From Labia minor (lineage: Eukaryota; Arthropoda; Insecta; Dermaptera; Spongiphoridae), in the NCBI GenBank assembly GCA_963082975.1, contig OY720345.1:7032491-7096490 (forward strand): DNA of 64,000 nt, read 5' to 3'. The translations under genes were made by a program, and so were the position numbers. Under the pieces are notes generated by a model, which saw nothing but the letters and a program-made list of their open reading frames with translations, did no database searches and was not told the DNA's origin. How positions within the stretch are numbered: the stretch's first letter is position 1; each line of letters starts with the position of its first letter. Below are positions 24,477-35,585 of the stretch, piece after piece.

Positions 24477-25651
24477 CAGGGCTTCGAACCGTTATTTTTT
24501 TCGTTTCGGTTTTCGTTCCGGTTCAATAAAAAAAAAAATATCAGTTCGGTTCCGGTTTTCGTTCCGGCAAAAATAACGGTTTTTTTCGGTTTTCGGTTTT
24601 CGGTTCAGCTCCGATTAATTAATTTTAAAGACCTTTTATTTGTATTAGAAATTTAGGTCGGGGTATGCCGAGTCTGCCATAAATATATAAAAATATTTCT
24701 TGCTACCTCCCTAAATCATACTACATGAATTGATACAATATAATATAAATAATAATAATTAATTAAAGGTATAATAATTAGAAGTATATAATATAAGATG
24801 TTAATATAATTTATTAAACGGAACAAATAAGTATGAATATTTTTTTACATCCTTCCACTTTTAAACACTCAACAAACGAAACAAATTCGTATATTTAATG
24901 TTAAAGTATACAGGATTCTTGGATATATTTACTTATAATTATAACTAGAATTATAAAAGATGAAAATTATACCTCTAATTATTAAAATATCTTCCAATAT
25001 ATTTTTATTTAAACTATTTCTATTGTCTCGTAAAATAAACTTTAAACCAGAGAAAGCTCTTTCAACACTAACTTGTGTTGCAGTATCTCCTAAAACCACC
25101 ATTGCAATTTTGTTAAAATGAGGATATGTATTTTTATTTTCCTCCCAAAATTCTAAAATAAGTTTTTTACTGTCTAATCTTCGTACTTGGTCAAAGGTTT
25201 TCAATATTTGTTTAAATTTATTTAATAATTTTATTTATATTTATGAATCATTTTCTTTATATCAATACATAACCCTGTAACAAATGGAATAAATAATTTA
25301 AAAAATTAATACTATCATTAAATCAAAATATCAGTATTAAACAAATGATGAAAACATTAAATTCTGTATTGCGACTACGAGACGCTGCCAACACAACCGA
25401 AAGGAGAGTATGACTAGGACACTAATTTTTGAAGTTTTTAGCGACACCATGCAATGCGAGGCATAACTAATTGAAAAAAATTCGGGCTTGGGTGTTGCCA
25501 AAACACCTCTTGTGGCAACTCTGGATTGAACACGTACTGAACCGAAATAAACCGATATTATTTTTTTCGGTTCAGCTCCGGTTTTCGTTCCGACAAAAAT
25601 ACCGGTTTTTTTCGGTTTTCGGTTTCGGTTCAGTTCCGGTTCGAAGCCCTG
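24477..25651. mobile_element. hAT element (1175 bp) with transposase remnant
   Basis: Perfect 15-bp inverted ends (CAGGGCTTCGAACCG) and a perfect 8-bp target duplication ATTGTAAC (24469-24476 and 25652-25659) define the element. Subterminal regions of about 120 bp at each end are rich in CGGTTTTCG. They lie in the same orientation on the plus strand at both ends, so they are direct rather than inverted repeats. The interior keeps only the C-terminal domain of the transposase. Confidence 0.9.
24929..25204 (-). pseudogene. hAT transposase C-terminal dimerisation domain, fragment
   Basis: The minus-strand frame reads LILEFWEENKNTYPHFNKIA and QVSVERAFSGLKFILRDNRN, then LNKNILEDILIIRG. This matches the family signature of the hAT dimerisation region: FW..N...YP.L...A, then S.ERAFS, then RN.L. 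The DDE catalytic core and BED-type zinc finger are absent, so the protein cannot be active. It lies centrally inside the 24477-25651 element, which is consistent with an internally deleted copy that needs a transposase supplied from elsewhere. Confidence 0.85.
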
Positions 25652-25659
25652 ATTGTAAC

Positions 25660-25695
<36 letters not shown>

Positions 25696-26101
25696 GCTGT
25701 AGTTTTTTTTTAAATATATATATATATATATATGGAATGGACAATAATTTGTATCATATATATTGATATAAAGATAAATTGGTTTTTTTTATAATAATTA
25801 TTTTGAAAATAAAAATAAATATTATTAATATATTTATTAATTTATTTATATTTAATTTCAATTAAAAATTTATAATTTTTTTTTTGATTTTTTTTATATC
25901 CATATTATAATAATAATTAATATTTTACAAACTTATATTCATTCTTGATTAAAAATCATTTTGAAAAATTAAAAGATTAAAGAAAATAATAATTCTTTCT
26001 ATTTATTAATATTTGTACTTAAATAAATAAAATGATAAAATGAATAGAAAAAATTAAAATATTTAGATTAATAAATCGTAAATAAACATTCATTTTTTTT
26101 T
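25660..26101. other. TA microsatellites and AT-rich sequence
   Basis: (TA)n runs at about 25663-25692 and 25715-25732 flank the hAT insertion. The remainder is low complexity. No gene. Confidence 0.55.
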
Positions 26102-26444
26102 ACCGACCGACGATAGGAAGGGAAGGTATTGTTTTCACACCAAATTTCACATGTATAGATATTTACATATCTCCACCAATCATGCATTTTGTTAACAGAA
26201 AAAAGTATTTTTAGCATGATGTCTGTTTATATTCATTGTCAGAAAATATTTCACTTAAAATATAGTAATAATTAATAATTGAGTAATAAAACTAAAAATA
26301 AAAACTAAGATAATATAATTTAGTCATTTTAATTTAAGTTTTAAAAATATTTTTATAATTAATATAAATAATATACCAATAATTTTGTTTTTGAAATTAA
26401 TTTATTTCAAATCATCGGTCGGTTCTGTGCCTGGCCACAGCTCA
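26102..26444 (+). mobile_element. HINE-B copy with its interior missing
   Basis: The 5' end (ACCGACCGACG to ATGATGTCTGT) is joined through unrelated AT-rich sequence to a 3' end with CATCGGTCGGTTC and CTGGCCACAG. The (GTCC)n core and the following block are deleted. Confidence 0.65.
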
Positions 26445-26795
26445 TATTTTTATGAGACGACTGTAACTGACATTCTCCTATCTTACAGTGATATCTTTGA
26501 AACATCTATTTAGTATATGTACTAATATATGTTGTGTGTGAATATGAAAGTGTGTTAACTTATTTTATGAATTAGAAAATAAATATAACCACTTAACTCT
26601 TTGATTACAATTTTAAATTCATCAACATTTGTTAGAATCTTTAATTTATATTGATCTCGATTCAAAAATTGAATAAAAAAAAAATTCAATCAAATGCAAT
26701 TTTCAATTAATTCAATTTACATATGCATTCATATTTACATACATTCTTTTTTTGAAATTTTAATCATTCTATTAGCATTTAAAAATAAAATAAAA

Positions 26796-26830
<35 letters not shown>

Positions 26831-27028
26831 ATGAAATAATAAATAATAATAATTATAAGGTAAATTCTTAATTACCAGATGAACACTTATTTCATCATGT
26901 TTTCAGTGTTAGCTCCAAACCATTCTACTAAATATAATGAATATATATGTACACTATAATAAATTTATGAAAATTTAAATGATTTTATTTTAGTCAAAAA
27001 AAATATTCATGTTTTATATATATATATA

Positions 27029-27752
27029 TTGGGTTGGCAACTAAGTCATTGCCGATTTCAAATAAGAAAGCAAATTCAGAATTTTTGTTTAAAAATATAA
27101 CTTTATTCAATTAGATATTGCCCGTTCTTGTCGATGACTTTTTTCCATCGTTCTGGTAGCTTAAAAATTCCCCGTTCGTAAAATGTCTGGTCTTTGCTAT
27201 TAAAAAACTGAATTAGGTGTGATCTGACATCATCCACGTTGTTAAAATTTTACCATTTAAAGAGTTGTGCATGGAACGAAACAAATGGTAGTCCGAAGGT
27301 GCAAGGTCAGGGCTATATGGTGGGTGTGACAAAACATCCCAACCCAGTTCCAATAATTTTTGCCGAGTAACCAAAGATGTGTGGGGCCTTGCGTTATCAT
27401 GATGGAAAACAACACCCTCCGGATTTGATAATACCGGCCGCTTTTCTTCAATTGCATCCTTCAGTTTGTCGAGTTGTTCAACATACACATTTGAATTTAT
27501 CGTTTGGTTCTGTGGCATGAGTTCAAAATACAAAATTCCTTTGTAATCCCACCAGACTGACAGCATAATTTTTTTTTTGGTGAATATCTGCTTTTGATGC
27601 TGTTTGGGCTGGTTGATCTTGCTTCACCCACGATCTCTTGCGAGTAACATTGTTATAGACTATCCACTTTTCGTGGCCAGTAACTAGGCTCTTCAGAAAT
27701 GGATCAATTTCATCTATCGACAAAAACGGCAATGACTTAGTTGCCAACCTAA
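27029..27752 (-). mobile_element. Mariner element (724 bp), internally deleted
   Basis: The termini TTGGGTTGGCAACTAAGTCA and, inverted, TTAGGTTGGCAACTAAGTCA resemble irritans/Hsmar1-type mariner ends. TA flanks both sides (27027-27028 and 27753-27754). At 724 bp it is well short of the roughly 1.3 kb usual for the family. The missing part is the 5' region and the N-terminal half of the transposase gene, because the right-hand terminal repeat runs straight into the catalytic domain. Confidence 0.9.
27103..27720 (-). pseudogene. Mariner transposase, catalytic-domain remnant with frameshifts
   Basis: Read on minus from about 27720, the frames give IDEIDPFLKSLVTGHEKWIV, then (after a frameshift in an A run near 27570) LSVWWDYKGILYFEL, GVVFHHDNARPHTSLVTRQ and HPPYSPDLAPSDYHLF. 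After another shift near 27250 they give NVDDVRSHLIQFFNSKDQTF and a normal C-terminus ending at the stop at 27103-27105. The second and third aspartates of the DD34D triad are present. The first, normally in TGDEKW, is replaced by histidine (TGHEKW). The N-terminal helix-turn-helix half is deleted. It cannot encode an active enzyme. Confidence 0.9.
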
Positions 27753-28532
27753 TATATGTGCGTGACGAAAGCGCTACCAAAAGTATGAACTATAGGGGCT
27801 GTTTACAAAACACCCACAAATATTGTCTATATTAACCGCTGAGGGCGCTGGTGTCGATTTAGCTCTCCCCACCATGCCTTCGCACACAGCCAATAGATAG
27901 AGAGATAGATAGATAGATTGAAAATGATGAAATACCAGTAGATGATCATTATTCACTAGTAAGTAATTATTTGATTTAAATGGACTAAATTTTATATTAT
28001 CTTTAAAAAAAAACAATATCTCAATCACATATTTCATCATGATTAAAATAGAAGTAAAGTTTCATAAGTCTTGAATTGAAAACTTAGTGTTTCCCAGCAA
28101 CAATGCAATTTTAATTTAAACAAATTAAAATAAATAGTCATAAAACATACAGCCCTTAAACGTACTTATTAATGCACTGAAAGACAGAAAAGTGGATATA
28201 ACATAATATATCATATAATATTTTTTCGTAATTTGATTTTATTTATATTTATAATATTTTGTATTTAAGGAAGCGCTGTCTGTCGTAGTTGCAGACGTCA
28301 TTTAAATTTACTATTTTAAATTAATAAAAAACTAAAAAGATGATTTTTACCGAGGATGTAACCAATATAGGTCGATTTTTCTTTATGAAAATTATCTATG
28401 GTGTGAATTTCAAAAAAATTCTTCGAGTGGTTTTAATATTTCAAAAATATAAATATATATATATATATATAAAATTTTTGTTAGTATAATAAGATAAGAT
28501 ATTACAATTATTATTATTATTATTATTATGGA
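27753..28532. other. Unclassified interval with a decayed HINE-B fragment
   Basis: At about 28290-28420 the minus strand keeps HINE-B 3'-block sequence (plus reads AAAAACTAAAAAGATGATTT and ACCGAGGATGTAACCAATA). The rest shows no gene or repeat end. A TA run lies at 28450-28470. Confidence 0.4.
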
Positions 28533-28775
28533 CAGTGGCGTATTATGTTCTGGGGGCACGGGGTGGTCGGGGGGTCTCCCCCAGAAAAAATTTTGACAAA
28601 ATAAATGATTTATTTATTCATAACGTTTAGACTATACTTATACTAATTTAAAGATGTTTTTTTATTTATTTTGGGTTCTCAGTTATAAAACTAATCACTT
28701 TTAAATATATTTTTTGCACAATGTTTGAGGGGAATGTGCCCCCCCGTGCCCTCCCCCCCCGGCCCGACGTCACTG
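28533..28775. mobile_element. hAT MITE (243 bp) with GC-rich ends
   Basis: The ends are CAGTGGCGT and ACGTCACTG, with a perfect target duplication ATTATGGA (28525-28532 and 28776-28783). The subterminal regions carry runs of G at left (GGGGTGGTCGGGGGG) and C at right. It has no coding content. The termini resemble those of 14869-15557. Confidence 0.85.
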
Positions 28776-29036
28776 ATTATGGATATTCTTAATTAATTAT
28801 ACATTCCTATAAAAATTTTGTTAAAATATAAATTCAAATTCAAAAAATCTAGAAATTTATAAACAAGATATAAGGTCAATTTTTATTATAATTATAAAAA
28901 AATAATCAGTTAATTAATCATTTTAATTACCTATTTATAACTCACAAATTAAAATTGTTTATATAAGATATATATAATTAAATATATTATAAAAAAAAAT
29001 ATAATCTTTTTTATTCTATAAAAATATATTCTTTTT

Positions 29037-29165
29037 AGCGCCTGCGATCAAGAAAATCAAGGTAAAGGTTGAGAGGACCCGTTCTACTGATCATAGGACA
29101 CCTCATTGTTATAACCGGATTGATAGGCTTTGTCCTTGCGCGTAGGAGGTTCAAAAGTTAGAGGT
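29037..29165 (+). mobile_element. SINE family 1, 3' fragment
   Basis: It starts abruptly at GCGCCTGCGATCAAGAAAAT and matches the last half of the copy at 7142, through TTGTCCTTGCG. The tRNA-like head is missing, as expected from incomplete reverse transcription. Confidence 0.75.
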
Positions 29166-29640
29166 ATATATTTAGAGTTATAGAGAATAAAGATAGAACA
29201 CTTTAATACACACTGATGAATTAACTAGAATCTAGAATTAGTATTTGTTGGTGCAACTTTAAACTATTGAGTCAATTCCATGGCAACCTGAATATATAAC
29301 AGCAACGAACCAACTAAACAACCGACGTCGCTTGGTATTAATAATAACTCCTACTCGCATGATTTAAGTAGATAGACAATATTGTGAAATTAATAATTAG
29401 GAAATGTTTAAATGATAATTCAGAAAGATACCTACATATAGAAATTAAACAAGAAACTAATATATAATTAATAGATCTTTTCTTTTTTGAACACCTTTTA
29501 TCAAATATTTAGAAATGAATATCAATATAAAATATTTCGAAAGAAAAAATTTATTAATATTTATTTATATGTAAAATTATATATTTATTATTTTAAAATT
29601 TTATAATTATATATGAGTGTGGATAAAATAAATAATTTTT
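29166..29640. other. AT-rich interval, no gene recognised
   Basis: No repeat termini or coding signal seen. Confidence 0.45.
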
Positions 29641-30107
29641 ACTATCTTGCCATTTCGATGTTGAGATTTTGATGTTTTTATACGTTTTGAAGGTTCCTTA
29701 ATCATGTTCACTAAGGTTGAGAAAAATGTCTGTCTGTGTGTGTGTATGTATGTATATAGACAAGATTACGCAAAAACAGTTTGAGCTAGAATCATGAAAT
29801 TTAGTATACGGGCATTATTCAAGATTCGTAGTTTTCTATCAAATTTCCACGTTTTCATTTTTTTTTCTCTAAACTGACCGTAAAAATAAAGATATATGTT
29901 TGATAGTTTTTCACATGATTAAAAATTGTATAAAACTACTATATATAGAATTTCAGCTTGATTGAATCGCTGAAAGTACCAGAATTAATTTTTTAACACT
30001 GCAAATTTCACGCGCCAAAACGTGACGTGGTGCCATCAACAAAGAGCCAAACATGTGTTAATTAATCCAATTTAAATTGCGAGATAGTCGAGTGGAGACA
30101 CTCCAGC
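29641..30107 (+). mobile_element. HINE-A copy with an internal deletion
   Basis: Both ends are present, but the 5' hairpin has lost its right arm. The region around ATCAACTTTTGAG is deleted, and part of the AT-rich 3' block is gone. A (TG)n core lies at 29735-29758. Confidence 0.75.
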
Positions 30108-30745
30108 TAATTTTAAAACTATATTTAATTTAAAAAGGTATTAAATCGTAAAAAAAAAAAAAATTAGGAAGAGCTTCGCTGGAAATATATTAAAAGTTTG
30201 TAATAATCGAGTAAAATGTTTAAAAATTTGAATGCTGTTCATTTCCTTATCCGAGAATCATCGTGAATTTTATATGTCGATGTTCTCTAGAAACCAACCA
30301 CGGTACCCCATACAAAACAATTTCACCAAATTAATGTTTAGTCGACGCCTGTTTTGCCCTATGAATTAATTAATATTTTTGCAAAAATTTATCCCGACTT
30401 GCTTTACTATGTTGCATTTAATGTTCGTTGCCATTTGTGAATAGATTATTAATATTTCAAAAATAATGGTTGACCAGTTCGTTTTCCGATATCACAATGA
30501 CCAAGATTTCAAGTATTACATTCCTGTGGATTCTAAACATATCTATATATCTATATCTATATACTTATATATCGAATAGAATACTGTAATCAGTGTTCAA
30601 ATTCTTTAACTGAACAACATGTATCCGATTTTTTTTTGTGCCCCTTTGTACATTCTTCCATTCATACAGATACATATTTTAAGGACAAAAGTTGATTGTT
30701 ATGAAATATATATATATATGTATATATATATGAACCGTGTATTTT
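30108..30745. other. AT-rich interval, no gene recognised
   Basis: Moderately complex sequence at 30160-30480 without a continuous open frame. TA-rich runs lie near 30540-30570 and 30705-30730. Confidence 0.4.
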
Positions 30746-30911
30746 AAAAGTGACATAACTCCGTTTTTCATTTTTTTTTTGCCAGTTACCATGATTTCAA
30801 GTACAACTTCATGTTATTTATCAGTGAAGTATTTCAGGTTGTTTATAATCCAAGCAAATTTGATAAATTTTTGGCACATAAATTTTCAGAATTAGTTCAA
30901 TAACTAAATCG

Positions 30912-31198
30912 GGAGGTGGCTTGGCCGAGAGTGTAGCGTGACAATTTTCTACAAAAGAAGTCGACATTCGATTCCACCTAAGAACAAATTTTTCTAATAA
31001 ATTCAAGTGAATATCAGCTGCCTCCGGCTCCAAAGAATTTTCAGTTCCTGATTCTATACATACGGAAGGCAATGGGAAACCACCGCATTAACATTCAATA
31101 GAAAAATCATCATGGCTGGGCAGCTTCTAAGGATCTAAGGCTATCCTAGTCATGATGATGGCCCAACTTCGAAAGGAGACGGCACTTTAAGAAGAAGA
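30912..31198 (+). mobile_element. SINE family 2 copy inserted in the direct-repeat module
   Basis: It is flanked by the perfect 10-bp duplication AACTAAATCG (30902-30911 and 31199-31208). The head reads GGAGGTGGCTTGGCCGAGAG, with a decayed B box (ACATTCGATTCCACC). The tail includes GGAAGGCAATGGGAAACCAC and ends in (AAG)n. This copy is shorter than those at 11598 and 23619 and has a different 3' half. Confidence 0.8.
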
Positions 31199-31278
31199 AA
31201 CTAAATCGTGTTGTTTGAAAGTGGCCTAAATCCATTTATTTTGGCGTGGTGGAAATGTGATTAAAAAACAAAAAATTA

Positions 31279-31494
31279 TTGTTCGTTCCCCAAGATTATT
31301 ACAAGATTATTAAAAAGTGTCGGAAAGGTAATAATTTTATTGTAAATGAAATGAGACAAGAAGATTTTCTATTGAAAAAATTATTAGATGACGCAATTTT
31401 TAAACGGACAAAGAATTCTGATGGTGAATCACTAAACTGGTTAAAAATACGTTGGATGCGTTTTGTCAGAAATATAAATCCGTATTTTCTATAA
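31279..31494 (+). pseudogene. Coding remnant of unknown family inside the direct-repeat module
   Basis: The 71-codon frame reads KKCRKGNNFIVNEMRQEDFL, DAIFKRTKNSDGESLNW and LKIRWMRFVRN. The second module keeps a shortened version at 32340-32488 (KKCKKGNNFIVNEMR, then KLLEDAIF). Sequence similarity between modules is retained at the protein level despite frame damage, so this was probably coding once. Downstream, 31650-31680 reads IPPEHHDFFKSINP in one frame and may be part of the same protein. I do not recognise the family. A transposon-encoded protein is the most likely source. Confidence 0.45.
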
Positions 31495-33163
31495 GACATC
31501 AATGAATGAGAATGGAAATTTTAAAGTCCTGAATTTATTACCACGTCAAAGGAAATTCAAAAAGTTTGTATTGATACCACTCTATAAAAAAATACCAGAA
31601 CAATTACAACACTAAAATTTAAGGTTAGGATTGACCCATTACGACGATATATACCACCGGAACATCATGATTTCTTCAAATCCATAAATCCCTTTCACAC
31701 GCGCAATATGTAAAATGTGAATAGTAAATTGTTTTGTAATAAATTTTTATATATTCTGTAATTAAAAAATGTTATGAATCGCATAAATTATGTTTCCTAA
31801 GTGTTTTAAAGATATATAAAATAAATTTAGAATTATTTTTTTTTTCAATTTGAAGCATCTTAAATTATGTTGAATGAATTTGGGCACCTTCCAATTTATA
31901 ATGAATTTGGTTGTTAATTTTGAAAGTGACTTAACTCCATTCTTGATAAGAAAACGCAAATTATTCACTTAATAATTGCTACTATTTTAAAAGGAACTAT
32001 AAATTTAACACCCTTCTACACTGCTTAAGCAGTATGCCTCATTAGGATCCTATACGTATATTTTGAAATTCATTGAAAAACAAACCCTTAAATGAGCCGT
32101 TTAATTTGAAACTGGCCTAACTCCGTTTTTCATTTTTTGTGGGTTATCATGGCTGCATGTACAATTTCATATTATTTATCAGTGAAGTATTTCAAGTAGT
32201 TTATATTCCAAGTAAATACAATAAATTTTTTACACATAAGTTTCCAGAATGAATTCAATAACTAAATCGTGTAGTTTGAAAGTGGACCAACTCTATTTAT
32301 ACTTACATCGAGATTTTATAGTGGTGGAAATTTCATTAAAAAAAATAAATTACTGTTCGTTTCCCAAAATATTTACAAGATTTACTAAAAAGTGTAAGAA
32401 AGGTAATAATTTTATTGTAAATGAAATGAGAAGTTTTTGTTTCGTAAAATTATTAGAAGACGCAATTTTTCTGATGGTGAATCAGTAAACTGGTTAAAAA
32501 TATGTTGGATGCGTTTTGTCAGAAATGAACCATATAAAATTATAATAAATAAAGTCCTGAATTATAGAGAGCAAGAAAATTCGAAAATTTTGTATTGACT
32601 ATAAAAATCTCAGACCAATTAAAACACCAAAATTCAATTTTATTTTTAAATTCATTGAAACGCAAACCCTTACTTAAAAATCTCGATTGGAAGAGAAATG
32701 GAGTTAGGCCACTTTCAAAATATACGGCTCATATATTTGTCATGTATTATCATGAAAGTATTCCTGTTGTTCTATTTTGTTGAACACAAATAAAAAAAAA
32801 ATACACCGATAAATTCATTAAATATTTGCTATAGATTTTAATTTACTTTACCATTTGATATGAAATTTGATATTAGTTAAAGTGATAGCGATTGATAAAA
32901 GAGAGGTGAGGAATTCCCAACATCTACTTGATATATTTTATTATACATATGTACCCAGAGCCGGATCCAATAAGTGCGGGACCCGATTGGACTTTGTTTT
33001 ACGGGACCCTCTATGAATTAAATATTTAAATAAAATTATATATATATATATATCAAATATCATAGATCATAAATTCATAACATAAAATAGGTAAACTTCT
33101 ACATATATAAAAATACATAAAATACAAAAATAATTACATTTGATTAAATAAGAATATATGAAT

Positions 33164-33364
33164 TTACACATTTTTAAGTTTTTGTTCTGTAAATTCTTTG
33201 AAAATAATTTGAAAATCCAATTTCTTTCCTTCTTCTCTTTCAATCGATATAATTGCTAAATTGTTTAATCTATCCTGATTCATTGTCGATCTCAGATAAT
33301 TTTTTATTAGTTTCAGCCTCGAAAATGAACTTTCTCCAGAAGCAACACTCACTGGAATTGTCAA
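33164..33364 (-). pseudogene. hAT transposase C-terminal fragment
   Basis: The frame reads MTIPVSVASGESSFSRLKLI, KNYLRSTMNQDRLNNLAIIS and IEREEGKKLDF. This is the dimerisation region of ZMYM/TTF-type hAT transposases, where (L)TIPV.VASGERSFSKLKLIK is typical. Upstream, beyond the inserted MITE, the minus strand reads KAVESLKDRFERLKSHNDLF and RFLGKFQNMEKE (33860-33965), an earlier part of the same kind of protein. The segment that should join the two is missing. The element is inactive. Confidence 0.85.
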
Positions 33365-33365
33365 A

Positions 33366-33835
33366 TACGAGGGTGGGATGAAAAGTTTCCGGCCCGACCA
33401 AGAAATACGATGTTTTTAATTTTTTATTTTGCTTTATTTTATAGATATCTTTTTAGATATTTTATAGATATTTATTATATAGATAGCTGAGATCTGTACG
33501 ATGTCAGCTGAACGTGTGCGAATTATTTTGCACAAGCCTTTGAATATGGAAAGCTGTTTGCAACGTGGGTGCCACGTTTGCTGATGTTAGACCAAAAACT
33601 GCTTCGAAAAACCATTTCTACTGACAATTTGGAGCTGTGGACGTAATCCAAATGAATTTTTGCGTCGATTCATAAATGTTGATGAGACTTAAATTTAATT
33701 AATTAATTAATTAGAACACTGTTATGATAAATATATCAGTGTTGATGGAGTTTATGTTGGAAAATATAGCAAAAAAAAAATTTAAAAACATCGTTTTTCT
33801 TGGTCAGGCCGAAAACTTTTCACCCCACCCTCGTA
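33366..33835 (-). mobile_element. Mariner-derived MITE (470 bp) nested in hAT
   Basis: The ends TACGAGGGTGGGATGAAAAG and, inverted, TACGAGGGTGGGGTGAAAAG bound the insert. Inside are decayed mariner coding motifs. Exactly outside the ends lie 23-bp inverted copies of one hAT sequence, at 33343-33365 and 33836-33858, instead of the simple TA duplication that mariner produces. Confidence 0.85.
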
Positions 33836-34228
33836 TTTGACAATTCCAGTGAGTGTTGTTTCTTTTTCCATATTTTGAAATTTTCCCAGAAACCTAAATA
33901 AGTCATTATGACTTTTCAATCGTTCAAAACGATCTTTTAGTGATTCTACAGCTTTATCTAAAACTAAATAAAAAAAAAAAATATATTTGTTGTCCTAAAC
34001 CAAAGAAATTTCAGAGTTAATCTCCATTATTTTTAAAATGTGCCTATCGAGTTTTTCGAATATAAATATATTTTTAATTATTTGAGTAATTTATCCATCT
34101 CCAGGATAGGATCTTCAAAAGCAATTTGCTTTCAATTTTTTTTGTTAATTGTGGTTGTGATGCGGGGCCCCTTCAAGCGCGGGGCCCGATTGGGCCCAAT
34201 CGCTCCAATCGCCCTAAATTCGGTCCTG

Positions 34229-35238
34229 TATGTACATTATAATATAAAAAAAATTACTATTTAATTCTGATTTACCTTTTAATAATAATAATAATAATAA
34301 AAAAACATAATATAAAAGATTCAAAGGGCAAGCAAAAAGGGTAAACGCTTTCAATTAAAATAGATTTATGGCATTAAAATTATTATAAAAACATTAAAAA
34401 TATTTTAATAATAATAATAATTAAACCTTTCTAATTTAAATGGTGTTTGTTTAGTACTGTGGATTTATATATACTTATATTATTTATTTTTAAAGGTCGA
34501 ATCTCTGAACTCAAATCAACACAAGTCTGCCGTTCATTAGGCATTCTCTTGTAAAATATTTAGCCAATTTTTTTCTTTCATCTCTCTCTCTCTCTCTCCT
34601 TTTAAATTTCATCAACACAAATATTAAAATGATTGGGATTTAAATATTAACAAAAAAAAAAAAATCACATAATAAAGAAAATAATTTGGTAATTGAATAA
34701 TAATTTATTCTCAATATATACTCGTATAGTGTATTATAATAGAAATGGACAAGCTGCTCCAAAAGGTTTTATCATTAAATTTATATTTAAATGATTTTAC
34801 TTAAAATTATTTAAAAATAATAAAAAAATTCTAAAAAATATTATTAAATAATTATTATTAGAAAAGTCAGATAAGATAAGTAAAATAATGAAAGTAATAA
34901 AAAATGGCATTGATAATAATTATTATTTATTTTATTAAATTTAAATGAATCATCTTTGAATGAGGGAAATTTTTAAGTAAATTATTATTTATTATTTTAT
35001 TTACCTTTTTAAAGTTTATTATTATTTCATTTTATATATATTTATGAATTAATTGATAATTTAATAAATAAATAAATTAAATTTTCAATGTTTATTGATA
35101 TTTCTTGTCTAAGCTCATCTTTTAAATTTCTTTTGATTATTATTATTATTATTATTATTATTATTTATAATACCTATTAATAAATAATAATCCATATATA
35201 ATTAGTTCTTTGTTTTGATTATATTTTTTGATTTTTAA
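34229..35238. other. AT-rich interval with simple repeats
   Basis: (TAA)n near 34282-34300, (CT)n at 34582-34600 and (TTA)n at 35140-35166. No gene or element end recognised. Confidence 0.5.
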
Positions 35239-35585
35239 GGGAATTTTGTAAATAAAACCACATTTTGATATTTTTTATTGTAAATTTATTCAAAAAAATA
35301 CACAACGTTTCGATTGGTACTTCTGCGAATTTTTTTTTTTAATAAATTTACAATGAAAAATATTAAAATGTGGTTTTATTTACAAAATTCCCTTATAATT
35401 GCAGAAATAGGAATCGAAACGTTGCTACTTCACAAATTATCAATTAAATTTATATTTAAAAATTGACAATAAAAAATATCAATTGCAGAAGTAGCAATCG
35501 AAACGTTGTGTATTTTTTGTATTGTTTTTTTTGAATAAATTTACAATAAAAAATATCAATATGTAGTTTTATTTACAAAATTCCC
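35239..35585. repeat. Fold-back element, second copy, with tandem hairpins
   Basis: Two hairpin units share the arm GGGAATTTTGTAAATAAAAC. The first spans 35239-35394 and the second runs from about 35395 to 35585. Loop regions carry CGTTTCGATTG.TACTTCTGC as in the copy at 5789. A transcript in either direction would fold back over roughly 60-70 bp per hairpin. Confidence 0.75.

Larger units (their letters stand above)
30746..32720. repeat. Direct-repeat region, two modules of an unclassified element
   Basis: Two diverged copies of one module lie in the same orientation. The first is about 30746-31620, interrupted by a SINE. The second is about 32107-32640. Shared landmarks are AAGTGrCvTAACTCC-type starts, TTATCAGTGAAGTATTTCA, GGTAATAATTTTATTGTAAA, GGTTAAAAATACGTTGGATG-like sequence and AAGTCCTGAATT. 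The start motif also appears at 31219 and 31921, and inverted at 32699-32717. No terminal inverted repeat or transposase was identified. Confidence 0.6.
32956..34228. mobile_element. hAT element (1273 bp), deleted, with a nested mariner MITE
   Basis: The ends CAGAGCCGGAT and TTCGGTCCTG are flanked by TATGTACC and TATGTACA (7 of 8 match). The subterminal sequence GGGCCCGATTGGGCCCAATC is shared with the MITE at 16743-17021. The minus strand carries two separated fragments of a hAT transposase, at 33164-33364 and about 33860-33965. A mariner MITE at 33366-33835 sits between them. Confidence 0.85.

Noticed and set aside
31762-31968. 68-codon minus-strand open frame
   Set aside because: Lies between repeat modules in low-complexity sequence and shows no similarity to the module's protein remnant.
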